From Oxydemutator sp963693105 (GTDB lineage Bacteria; Pseudomonadota; Gammaproteobacteria; Poriferisulfidales; Oxydemutatoraceae): DNA of 64,000 nucleotides. The notes beneath the pieces were generated by a model. It worked only from the letters and a program-made list of their open reading frames with translations. It had not been told where the DNA came from and made no database searches. The first letter of the stretch is position 1; each line of letters begins with the position of its first letter. The translations under genes were made by a program, and so were the position numbers. Where the stretch lies: assembly GCA_963693105.1 (NCBI GenBank), contig OY843752.1:186001-250000 (forward strand), written 5' to 3'. Below, one piece after another: positions 50,134 through 59,400 of this stretch.

Positions 50134-50149
50134 GTTTGCCTGAATGGCT

Positions 50150-50440
50150 CCGGCGGCGGGTCAGAGCGGACAGCAGCAGCAGGGCGATGAGGCCGGTCCA
50201 GCCGAAACTGCCGCCGCCGCGGACACCGCCGGGGGCAAGCCTCGTCGTCGTCGGACTGAGCGGGTCGCGGATGACGCCGTTGACGACGACGCCGTCTTCA
50301 TCGTTCGCGCCGCCGTCCTCGATGACCGGGGCGGCAGCGTCCGCCGATGTCGTCCGGGCATACCCCGTCGAGCAGCCTCGCGAAACCGGGGCGGCTGCCG
50401 TCGCGCGTGTCGAACTCCCTGTCCTGTACGGGATTCTCCG
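50150..50440 (-). pseudogene. Frameshifted C-terminal tail remnant of giant gene 3
   Basis: Just past the stop of giant gene 3, the minus strand carries REFDTRDGSRPGFARLLDG and VCPDDIGG in one frame. After an internal deletion it continues in another frame with IEDGGANDEDGVV, NGVIRDPLSPTTTRLAPGG, GGSFGWTGLIALLLLSAL and TRRRSHSG. Giant gene 4 has the same peptides intact and in frame. About 700 residues of the shared C-terminal module are absent between the last Calx-beta domain and this remnant. The remnant is not translated as part of giant gene 3. Confidence 0.8.
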
Positions 50441-50448
50441 GCGGCGGG

Positions 50449-53400
50449 TCAGGGCGCGGAAGATGGAATAACAGCGCCTTCGAGAAACACCCGGATGCGT
50501 ATCTGCAAGGCGGTCGGCTCGTCATCGTCCAGAAGCATCGCCGTCGCAGACGATGTCGTTCCCCGCGACACCTCGCCTGCAAACGCGCCTTTCATAAAGC
50601 CGGCCTCGTTCGTGGCGCCGAGCGTGACCGTCAGCGTCGCGGTGGACTCGTGCAAAATGTCCTCGACCGTCGGCACCGTAATCAGCGCGCCGATTGTGCC
50701 GGCGGCAAAGGTTACAGTGCCTGATGCAGGCCCGGCGTAATCTTTCGCATCGGCGGCGATTGTGTACGGAACCGTCACCGGGCCTTCCGAGCCGTTGGCG
50801 GCGCCGCTCAGGGTGACTCTGAAAATTGCGTTATCCCCTTCCTCCACCTGGCCGGGGCCTTCGATGGAATACGTTATCGGGTCGCTTTGCCCGACGACGA
50901 ACCCGGCACTGTTGGTGCTGATGACGGCGGACGGATTGCCGCCGCCGGCGGCGTCCCTCAGCAGCAGCATCACCGTCTCGGTGCTCTCGTTGCGGTTGTC
51001 CCGAAGGATGGAAACCAAAACAGACGTGCTTCCAAACCCGCCGCTGTCGAACGCCAGACGGCCGGCCGTCCGCGTGGCTCCAACGGTAAAGTCATCCTCT
51101 TCCGCCGGATTGGCGCCACCGTCAACGACAATCCAGTCCACTGTCACTGCTTCGGTCGGAGTGTCCACACCGCTCAACTCGACTATGAACTCCGCATCCC
51201 CGCCTTCCGATACCTCGACCGGATTCGCTCGCACCGACAAAAGGCGCGTCCCCACCAGATTCGCCGGTATCGTCAGACTGGCGACACTCGTCGAAACGGA
51301 AATCTCACCCGCGCCCGTGCCCGCCGATATACCGGTGATTCGTACAACCACCCTCTCGTCGTCTTCCTCGAGGTTGTCCTGGGCAATGGTTACAAATAAC
51401 TCCGCTGCGATGTCACCCGCCTCCAGCGGTTGGTCGCCGGCTACCACGGTGCCGGCAGGAATGGCAGTGCCGCCAACGTCGGGAAAGACAGGACCGAAAT
51501 CAGAGTTTGCCCCGGTGTTCGGTGCGCGGTTGCCCGTGCCGGTGTTTGTCTGCGTGACAATCTCGACACTCCACGTCACCGTCACCACGGCCGCGCTTGG
51601 AGGATCCAACGTCAGTGTGAACGCCGCCTCCTGGCCCTCCAACGCCTCTTCGTTCGACCTGCGCACAAAGCCGACTTCAGCCGCGTCGCTTTGCCGAATC
51701 GTGACTTCAGCCATCGTCGAGGCGCCGAGACTTGTCAAACCCGCAGACGTCGCCGCACGCTCCAATTCCAGCACCAACGTCTCGGTGGACTCGTTCAGAT
51801 TGTCGGCATGAATCGGCAGCATCCATTCGCCGCTGGTCGTGCCGGCGGCGATTGTCAGCGGACTGGCGGCGGCGGTGTAATCTGCGCTCCCGGCGCTGCC
51901 GCCCAGCGTGAACGACACGTCCACATCCGCCGTCGGCGTGCCGCCATCGAGTGTCAGCGTGAAACTCGCCGTCGCCCCTTCGCTCACGACCGCGGTGTCG
52001 GCGGATACGGTTACGACCAGCTCGTCGTCGTCGGTTATCGAAACCTGCAACGGCTCGCCGACATCCGTGCCGCCGTCGGCCAGCGGATCTTCAATATCGG
52101 CTTGAATGCTGAAGGTTTCCGTCGTCTCGTTCAATGAATCGCCTGCAAGCCGGATTACGAAAGAGGCTGCGGCGGCGTTGGCGGCGAAACTCACCGTGCC
52201 GGCCGTGGCGCCGGAAAAGTCCGTGGCCGTCGTCGTGCCGTGGACAACCGCCCACGTCACGCTGGTCGCTGCGCTGAAGCCCATGCCCGACAAACCAATC
52301 GTGTATTCGACGCTCACTTCCGCATCGCCCTCGTCCGGCATCGAAGCGCCTGTCACCGTCAAAGCGCGCACCCCCGCCGTGTTCCGAACAATGGTGAAGC
52401 CGGCGCTGCGCTCCGATCCGCTCAGCGAAACCTCGCCGCCGTCCGCGCCCACTGTCATCGGTTCGCCCAGGACCACTGTCAGAATCTCGTTCCTCTCCCG
52501 TTGGTTGTCCTGCACAATGCCGACGGTGATTGCGCCTGCGGTCGAACCGGCGGCTATCGTCAGCGAACTGGAAGTGATTGTGTAATCACGCGTTGTAATC
52601 CCGGCGGCGGGGGCGACCGAATACGGCACGCGAATGGACGCCGCCGAGCCGGAAGCCGCTCCGCTCAGGATGACATCCAGCACCACATCCATTCCTTCCG
52701 ACGCCGTCGTCGCCAAAGAGATTACCGAGACCGTCAGCGCATCGTCGTCCCGAATCATCGCCGGCGCAGACGACAGTGTTCCCCGCGACACCTCGCCTGC
52801 AAACGCGCCTTTCATAAAACCGGCCTCGTTCGTGGCGCCGACTGTGACCGTCAGCGTCGCGGTGGACTCGTTCAGAACGTCCTCGACCGTCGGCACCGCA
52901 ATCACCGCGCTGATCGTGCCGGCGGCAAAGGTTACAGTGCCTGATGCAGGCCCGGCGTAATCCTTCGCATCGGCGGCGATTGTGTACGGAACCGTCACCT
53001 CGCCTTCCGAGCCGTTGCTCGCGCCGCTCAGGATGACTCTGAAAATTGCGTTATCCCCTTCCTCCACCTGGCCGGGGCTTTCGATGGAATAGGTCATCGG
53101 GTCGCTTTGCCCAACGACGACCACGGCCCTGTTGGTGCTGATGACGGCGCGCGGATCGTTGTCGTCGAGGGTGTCATACATCCTCAGCGTCACCGTCTCG
53201 GTGCTCTCGTTCCGGTTGTCCTGAAGGAGGGGAAGCGAAACAGACGTGCTTCCAAACTGGCTGAACGTAACATTGCCGGACTGCGGCGTGATTCCAGCGA
53301 CAAAGTCATCCACCTCCGTCCCATGGACGCCGCCGCTGAAGAAGCCGCCGATAGTGACATACCAGAACACTGTCACGTCAGCGGTCGGCTCTTCCTCACC

Positions 53401-56364
53401 GCTCAACTCGATTGTGAACTCCGCATTCCCGCCTTCCGATGCCTCAACCGGATCCGCTCGCACCGACAAAAAGCGCGTTGACGCCCGATTGGCCGGTATC
53501 GTCAGACTGGCGAAACTCGTCGAAGCGGAGACCTCGCCCGCGCCCGCGCCCGCCGATACACCGGTGACTCGTACAACCACTCTCTCGTCATCTTCCCCGA
53601 GGGTATCCTGGGCAGCCAATATAGATAGAGGCAATGCGGTGCTACCCGCCTCCATCAGGGTATTGCCGACGATCATCCCGGCGCCGATCAACTCCTGTGT
53701 GCCGTCGATAAAGACCTCAGCGACATCAGGGTTTTCCACGGTGTTCGGTGCGCGGGTGCCCGTGCCGGTGTTTGTCTGCGTGACAATCTCGACACTCCAC
53801 GTCACCGTCACCACATCCGCGCTTGGGGGATTCAACCTCAGGCTGAGCTCCGCCTCCTCGCCCTCCGACACCTCTTCGCCCGAGATGCGCTCAAAGACGA
53901 CTTCGGCCGCGTCGCTTTGCCGAATGATGACTTCAGCCATCGTCGAGGCGCCGAGACTTGTCGAACCCGCCGGCGTCTCCGCACGCTCCAGCGCCAACAC
54001 CAACGTCTCGGTGGACTCGTTCAGATTGTCGGCATGAATCAACAGCATCACTTTGCCGCTGGTCGTGCCCGGGGCTATCACCAGCGGACTTGCAGCAACG
54101 GCGTAGTCTCCGCCTGCGTCGGCGGCCCCGCCCACGGCGCTGCCGCCCAGCGTGAATAACACTTCCACATCCGCCGTCGGCGTGCCTTCACTCAGCGTTA
54201 CCGTGAAACTCGCCGTCGCCCCTTCGCTCACGACCGCGGTGTCGGCGGACACGGTTACGACCAGCTCGTCGTCGTCGGTTATCGAAACCTGCAACGGCTC
54301 GCCGACATCCGTGCCGTCGTCGGCCAGCGGATCTTCAATACCGGCTTGAATGCCGAAGGTTTCCGTCGTCTCGTTCAATGAATCGCCTGCAAGCCGGATT
54401 GCGAAAGAGGCTGCGGCGGCGTTGGCGGCGAAACTCACCGTGCCGCTTATGGCGCCGGAGAAGTCCGTGGCCGTCGTCGTGCCGTGGACGACCGCCCACG
54501 TCACGCTGGTCGCTGCGCTGAAGTATGCGCCATCCAGACCCATCGTGTATTCGACGCTCACTTCCGCATCGCCCTCGTCCGGCATCGAAGCGCCTGTCAC
54601 CGTCAAAACACGCGCCGCATCGTCGTCCAGAATCATCACCGTCGCAGACGACATCGTTCCCCGCGACACCTCGCCTGCAAACGCGCCTTTCATAAAACCG
54701 GCCTCGTTCGTGGCGCCGAGCGTGACCGTCAGCGTCGCGTGAGGCTCGCTCACAGTGTTCTCGACCGTCGGCACCGTAATCACCGCGCCGGTCGTGCCGA
54801 CGGCAAAGGTTACATTGCCTGATGCAGGCCCGGCGTAATCCTCCGCATCGGCGGCGATTGTGTACGGAACCGTCACCTCGCCTTCCGAGCCGTTGCTCGC
54901 TCCGTTCAATCTGACGGTGAACACCGCCATCGAGCCTTCCTCCACCTGGCCGGGGCTTTCGATGGAATAGGTCATCGGGTCGCTTTGCCCAACGACGACC
55001 ACGGCACTGCCGGTGCTGATGACGGCACGCGGATCGTTGTCGTCGAGGGTGTCATACATCCTCAGCGTCACCGTCTCGGTGCTCTCGTTCCGGTTGTCCT
55101 GAAGGAGGGGAAGCGAAACAGACCTGCTTCCAAACTGGCTGAACGTAACATTGCCGGACCGCGGCGTGATTCCAGCGACAAAGTCATCCACCTCCACCCC
55201 ATGGACGCCGCCGCTGAAGAAGCCGCCGATAGCGACATACCAGAACACTGTCACGTCAGCGGTCGGCTCTTCCTCACCGCTCAACTCAATCGTGAACTCC
55301 GCATTCCCGCCTTCCGATGTCTCAACCGGATCCGCTCGCACCGACAAAAAGCGCGTTGACGCCCGATTGGCCGGTATCGTCAGACTGGCGAAACTCGTCG
55401 AAGCGGAGACCTCGCCCGCGCCCGCGCCCGCCGATACACCGGTGATTCGTACAACCACTCTCTCGTCATCTTCCCCGAGGGTATCCTGGGCAGCCAATAT
55501 AGATAGAGGCAATGCGGTGTTACCCGCCTCCATCAGGGTATTGCCGACGACCATCCCGCCGGCGATCAAAGCCTGTTCGCCGTCGATAAAGACCTCAGCG
55601 ACATCAGGGTTTTCCACGGTGTTCGGTGCGCGGGTGCCCGTGCCGGTGTTTGTCTGCGTGACAATCTCGACACTCCACGTCACCGTCACCACATCCGCGC
55701 TTGGGGGATTCAACCTCAGGCTGAGCTCCGCCTCCTCGCCCTCCGACACCTCTTCGTCCCCGATGAGCTCAAAGACGACTTCGGCCGCGTCGCTTTGCCG
55801 GATGATGACTTCAGCCATCGTCGAGGCGCCGAGACTTGTCGAACCCGCCGGCGTCTCCGCACGCTCCAGCGCCAACACCAACGTCTCGGTGGACTCGTTC
55901 AGATTGTCGGCATGAATCAACAGCATCAATTCGCCGGTGGTCGTGCCGGAGGGAATCCTCAACGGACTGGCGGCGGCGGTGTAATCTGCGCCCACGGCGC
56001 TGCCGCCCAGCGTGAACGACACTTCCACATCCGCCGTCGGCGTGCCTTCACTCAGCGTTACCGTGAAACTCGCCGTCGCCCCTTCGCTCACGACCGCGGC
56101 GTCGGCGGACACGGTTACGACCAGCGCGTTATCCTGTGCCGACGCCGGTGCGGCCCACAACACACAAAGCAGCAACAGACAAAAAACGCGCGATGCCGCG
56201 AGCGCAACAGTGGGGAAAATTGTCGCTGAATGGCCCCGGCAACCGTTTGAGATGCAAAGTATCATGTGCCATAAATCGGTCCAGAGACAGCAGGATACCT
56301 CCTCGCGGGGGGGGGGGGGGGGGGGGGGTGCGCAACTTGTTGTACCACACGGTTTTTGCAGCAT
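50449..56364 (-). CDS. Giant Calx-beta-repeat protein 3, C-terminally truncated (about 1,971 aa)
   Basis: The frame holds Calx-beta-like domains of the gene 4 family (VVSEGATASFTVTLSEGTP, GQVEEGDNAIFRVILSGAS) in units of about 1.9 and 2.2 kb. It stops at FLEGAVIPSSAP directly after a repeat domain, with no anchor module. The missing C-terminal tail survives out of frame at 50150-50440, so the protein would be released or unstable rather than anchored. The hydrophobic signal core VFCLLLLCVLWAAPASAQ is clear, but the start is not. ATG 56364 has GGAG five bases upstream and reads through a 22-base C run (seven prolines) into the signal region, making an unusually long N-terminus. ATG 56265, after the run, is the main alternative. 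It is 53 bases past the end of giant gene 4 on the same strand. It may be a decaying paralogue. Confidence 0.72.
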   Translation of the reverse strand: MLQKPCGTTSCAPPPPPPPREEVSCCLWTDLWHMILCISNGCRGHSATIFPTVALAASRVFCLLLLCVLWAAPASAQDNALVVTVSADAAVVSEGATASFTVTLSEGTPTADVEVSFTLGGSAVGADYTAAASPLRIPSGTTTGELMLLIHADNLNESTETLVLALERAETPAGSTSLGASTMAEVIIRQSDAAEVVFELIGDEEVSEGEEAELSLRLNPPSADVVTVTWSVEIVTQTNTGTGTRAPNTVENPDVAEVFIDGEQALIAGGMVVGNTLMEAGNTALPLSILAAQDTLGEDDERVVVRITGVSAGAGAGEVSASTSFASLTIPANRASTRFLSVRADPVETSEGGNAEFTIELSGEEEPTADVTVFWYVAIGGFFSGGVHGVEVDDFVAGITPRSGNVTFSQFGSRSVSLPLLQDNRNESTETVTLRMYDTLDDNDPRAVISTGSAVVVVGQSDPMTYSIESPGQVEEGSMAVFTVRLNGASNGSEGEVTVPYTIAADAEDYAGPASGNVTFAVGTTGAVITVPTVENTVSEPHATLTVTLGATNEAGFMKGAFAGEVSRGTMSSATVMILDDDAARVLTVTGASMPDEGDAEVSVEYTMGLDGAYFSAATSVTWAVVHGTTTATDFSGAISGTVSFAANAAAASFAIRLAGDSLNETTETFGIQAGIEDPLADDGTDVGEPLQVSITDDDELVVTVSADTAVVSEGATASFTVTLSEGTPTADVEVLFTLGGSAVGGAADAGGDYAVAASPLVIAPGTTSGKVMLLIHADNLNESTETLVLALERAETPAGSTSLGASTMAEVIIRQSDAAEVVFERISGEEVSEGEEAELSLRLNPPSADVVTVTWSVEIVTQTNTGTGTRAPNTVENPDVAEVFIDGTQELIGAGMIVGNTLMEAGSTALPLSILAAQDTLGEDDERVVVRVTGVSAGAGAGEVSASTSFASLTIPANRASTRFLSVRADPVEASEGGNAEFTIELSGEEEPTADVTVFWYVTIGGFFSGGVHGTEVDDFVAGITPQSGNVTFSQFGSTSVSLPLLQDNRNESTETVTLRMYDTLDDNDPRAVISTNRAVVVVGQSDPMTYSIESPGQVEEGDNAIFRVILSGASNGSEGEVTVPYTIAADAKDYAGPASGTVTFAAGTISAVIAVPTVEDVLNESTATLTVTVGATNEAGFMKGAFAGEVSRGTLSSAPAMIRDDDALTVSVISLATTASEGMDVVLDVILSGAASGSAASIRVPYSVAPAAGITTRDYTITSSSLTIAAGSTAGAITVGIVQDNQRERNEILTVVLGEPMTVGADGGEVSLSGSERSAGFTIVRNTAGVRALTVTGASMPDEGDAEVSVEYTIGLSGMGFSAATSVTWAVVHGTTTATDFSGATAGTVSFAANAAAASFVIRLAGDSLNETTETFSIQADIEDPLADGGTDVGEPLQVSITDDDELVVTVSADTAVVSEGATASFTLTLDGGTPTADVDVSFTLGGSAGSADYTAAASPLTIAAGTTSGEWMLPIHADNLNESTETLVLELERAATSAGLTSLGASTMAEVTIRQSDAAEVGFVRRSNEEALEGQEAAFTLTLDPPSAAVVTVTWSVEIVTQTNTGTGNRAPNTGANSDFGPVFPDVGGTAIPAGTVVAGDQPLEAGDIAAELFVTIAQDNLEEDDERVVVRITGISAGTGAGEISVSTSVASLTIPANLVGTRLLSVRANPVEVSEGGDAEFIVELSGVDTPTEAVTVDWIVVDGGANPAEEDDFTVGATRTAGRLAFDSGGFGSTSVLVSILRDNRNESTETVMLLLRDAAGGGNPSAVISTNSAGFVVGQSDPITYSIEGPGQVEEGDNAIFRVTLSGAANGSEGPVTVPYTIAADAKDYAGPASGTVTFAAGTIGALITVPTVEDILHESTATLTVTLGATNEAGFMKGAFAGEVSRGTTSSATAMLLDDDEPTALQIRIRVFLEGAVIPSSAP
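52744..56130 (-). repeat. Nearly identical 1,878-base repeat units in giant gene 3
   Basis: A unit beginning near 52744 recurs with an offset of 1,878 bases (second copy near 54622-56130). Long stretches are almost the same, including the block from the ACCGTCTCGGTGCTCTCG region through the TCAGCCATCGTCGAGG region. A further, less similar unit starts near 50521 (offset about 2,220). The pattern indicates a recent internal duplication or gene conversion. Confidence 0.75.
56307..56328. repeat. Pure G22 homopolymer at the 5' end of giant gene 3
   Basis: Twenty-two consecutive G on the plus strand sit between the proposed ATG 56364 and the signal peptide of giant gene 3. With this length the upstream frame is open through seven prolines into the signal peptide. 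On the coding strand an AGGAGG follows two bases past the run, but no usual start codon lies at the right distance after it. This is a second independent homopolymer at the head of a giant gene. Confidence 0.9.
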
Positions 56365-56417
56365 ACCCGCTCCGGCAATCTGCTTGCGGAAAACCACACT
56401 GCCAACCCGAGGCATGC

Positions 56418-59400
56418 TCAGCGACATCCTGCACGGGATTCTCCGGCGCCGGCGGCATGTTCAAGACTCCGCATTACAACATGGCTCCGGCGGCGGGCCA
56501 GAGCGGACAGCAACAGCAGCAGGGCGATGAGGCCGGTCCAGCCGAAACTGCCGCCGCTGTGGGCACGGCCGGATGCAAGCCTTGTCGTCGTCGGACTGAG
56601 CGGGTCGCGGATGACGCCGTTGACGACGCCGTCGTCGTCGTTCGGGCCGCCGTCCTCGATATAAACCACCATGCAATCGCCGCTGCCCGGACCGGGGCGG
56701 TAACGCTCGCCGATGTCGTCCGGGCATACCCCGTCGAGCAGCCTTGCGAAACCGTAGCGGCTGCCGTCTTGTGTGTCGAACTCCCTGACAGCGCGGGTCG
56801 CCGGATCATACTTGACCAGGCTCAAATCTTCGCCGCGAAGGCTGGCTGGCAGCGGAATGATGACGCCCACCGTGCCGCCGACAACGCCCGCCGTCGTCAC
56901 CTCGGCGTAGTCCACGTCGTGAATCGAGAAGTCATACACCACCGGCAGACTCGACGGCAGGTTCTCCCGTGAAGACGCCGCGTAGTCACGGTAACGAACC
57001 TCTCCGTCCGCCGCGCCGGCCGCCTGCGCCTGCATCAACGCCGTGTCGCCTACGCGCAGACCGTGCTGCCTCTGCACCGGGCGGATGTGGTGCCAGACTC
57101 TCACGCCGGCCGCCCCCAAAACCTCCACCGGCAGATGCGCGACTTCGTCATAGTCGTCGAAAGCATCGGCTATGCCGTCCCGGTCGGTGTCAATCAACGC
57201 ACGCGCCAGCGGCGTACCCGCATCCACCAGCGGGTAATTGAATGTCGCCGACACCCCGCCGACGCCCGGAACCTCGACCCGGACCTCCGTCGTCGCGCCC
57301 TCCGCCGTCGCCGGTATCATGATCTCACTCTCCACCGTCATCGTCTCGCCGCCCGACTTCGCCTCCACTCTCAACGTGTAGGTCGCGCCGCGCTCCAGCA
57401 CATTCACCGCCTGGCCGCCGCTCGTCAACACGGGCAGACCCAGCACCGGCGGAATCTCGGCCGCTGCCGGAACCGACAAAACACTCGTCTGCGTCGAAAG
57501 ACCCAGCGACAATTCATTCGCTGCCGGGAAAATCGTCGCCGAAGGCCGCCACAACCTGCCGGAAACACCAGGCAACTCTTCTATCGTCCAGACACCGGGA
57601 ACACTCGTGCGCGTCGTGAAAGACTCGCCGTCGTCGTCCGTCTGCGCCAACACCGTCACCGCTATGCCCGTCGTGAACAAACGCTCCGAGGCCATGTTCA
57701 ACTCCGGTATGCGTTGAATCACCTGCTCCGGCAAACGGCTGACCGTGCTCAAATTCACCGCCCACAATCCGTTCGCTGCCGTCGCCAGCCAGCCAACCCT
57801 GTGGTCGGTGCTCGCAGACACATTGTTCCAGTCCACAATCTCGCAGCCTCCCGCGCGAACCGGCAGCGCATAGTCCGCCGGGAACCGGCCAAGGCAGCCG
57901 TAGCCCGCCACGCCCGCATCGTAGCCTCCGTCGTAACCGAAAGTCTCGCTCAGGTAATACGCCTGCACGCTCGACGCCGCCGTCTGCGTCGCGCCCGACA
58001 CCGATGAAACGCCGAGATGCGCCCGCACTCCGTGCTCGCGGATTCCGGACCAGGCAATGCGAACCGGAGAAACGCGACGGTCGGGGCGAATGGCAAACGC
58101 CGGCAAACGGCCCGGCAAGACCGACGACAGCGGATTCTCGCCCGCCCTGATCTCGGCCACGTCCGCGAGGCCGTCTCCATCCGCGTCCCTCGTCACTATG
58201 CTGCGCATTGCCGTCTTGTTCGTTTGCGAGAGCATCTGATTGCGCCCGATGGACGCATCGGCCAGACCTTCCTCTATGGCGCGGTCGAAGATACCGTCGC
58301 CGGCGCCGGGATATTGATACGACATATACACCGACGCGCCGTCGGCTTCGGTCAGATTGCGCTCCAGCTCCAGCACGATGAATCCCGGCTCGATATAGCG
58401 CGCGTTGCTCACCACGACCGTGCCTGAACCCGGCCCGGACCTGACTTCCACCGAAAAACCTTCCAGGCCCGAAACCGCCGTTCTCAACACGACATCGGCC
58501 GCTTCCGCCGTCGCCTGTGACGGAAGCAATATCGCCAGATCCTCGTCGGCTTCAAACCACACCTGGTTGCGGCCCGCGGCATACAAGCCGTTCTCCAGTT
58601 CCGGCGCCACCGTATCCGTGCGCAATATCATCGCGTTCACTTCCGGCGGCGTCCCGATGCCGGCGCCGCTGCCGCCGCCGCCGGTGGCTGCCGTCAGGGC
58701 GAAGGTGAAACTCTCTTCCCGGTCGTCATCGTCCCTTGCAATCTGGCGGGCGGCGACGCTGCATCTACGGCCGGGACACACGTTTTCTCCCGACACCGAC
58801 TGCGTGCCGGTTATCGGGAAACCGGCGTCCGGGTTCACGAAGTCCTGCGGCGACGCCGACGGAGAAACGCTGCCGGTGCTGATGCTCCAATCCAGCGACA
58901 GCGACTCCGTCAATTCGCCCCCTTCGAGAAGAACATCGAATGTCGGCTGTCTGCCTTCGGCAAAGCCGCTCGCAGGGCTTATCAACGTCACCGTCGTCGG
59001 GTCGTTGTCGGTAATCATGAATGTTTGCGGTGAACCGGCTGCACGAACCACGCCGGCGCTGCGCGCGGCATCGTCGGAGACACCGACGTTGAAACTCTCG
59101 TCCGCCTCGTTCAGCGTATCCGCAACCGTGACGACGGTGATGGCGCCGGCGGTCTCGCCGACGGCTATCGTGATGCGGCCATTGCCGGCGTCCGCGTAGT
59201 CGGATGACGAAGCGGCGTCGGCGCCAGACGGCCCGATGACATAGTCCAGCGTCACTGGCTGCGTGTGTTCGCCGCCGCTCAACACCACCGCGACCGTCGC
59301 CGTGGCGCCCTCGGCGACAGCGCCCGCGCCGCTCAACGTGGCCGTCACCGGATCGTTGTCGGTTATCGTTACGGCGACCGCCTCAAAAGCGCTGCCGCCG

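Noticed and set aside
57063..58007. Plus-strand frame of 314 codons in the gene 4 C-terminal region
   Set aside because: It is antisense to the conserved C-terminal module shared by three paralogues and is extremely rich in Arg and His.
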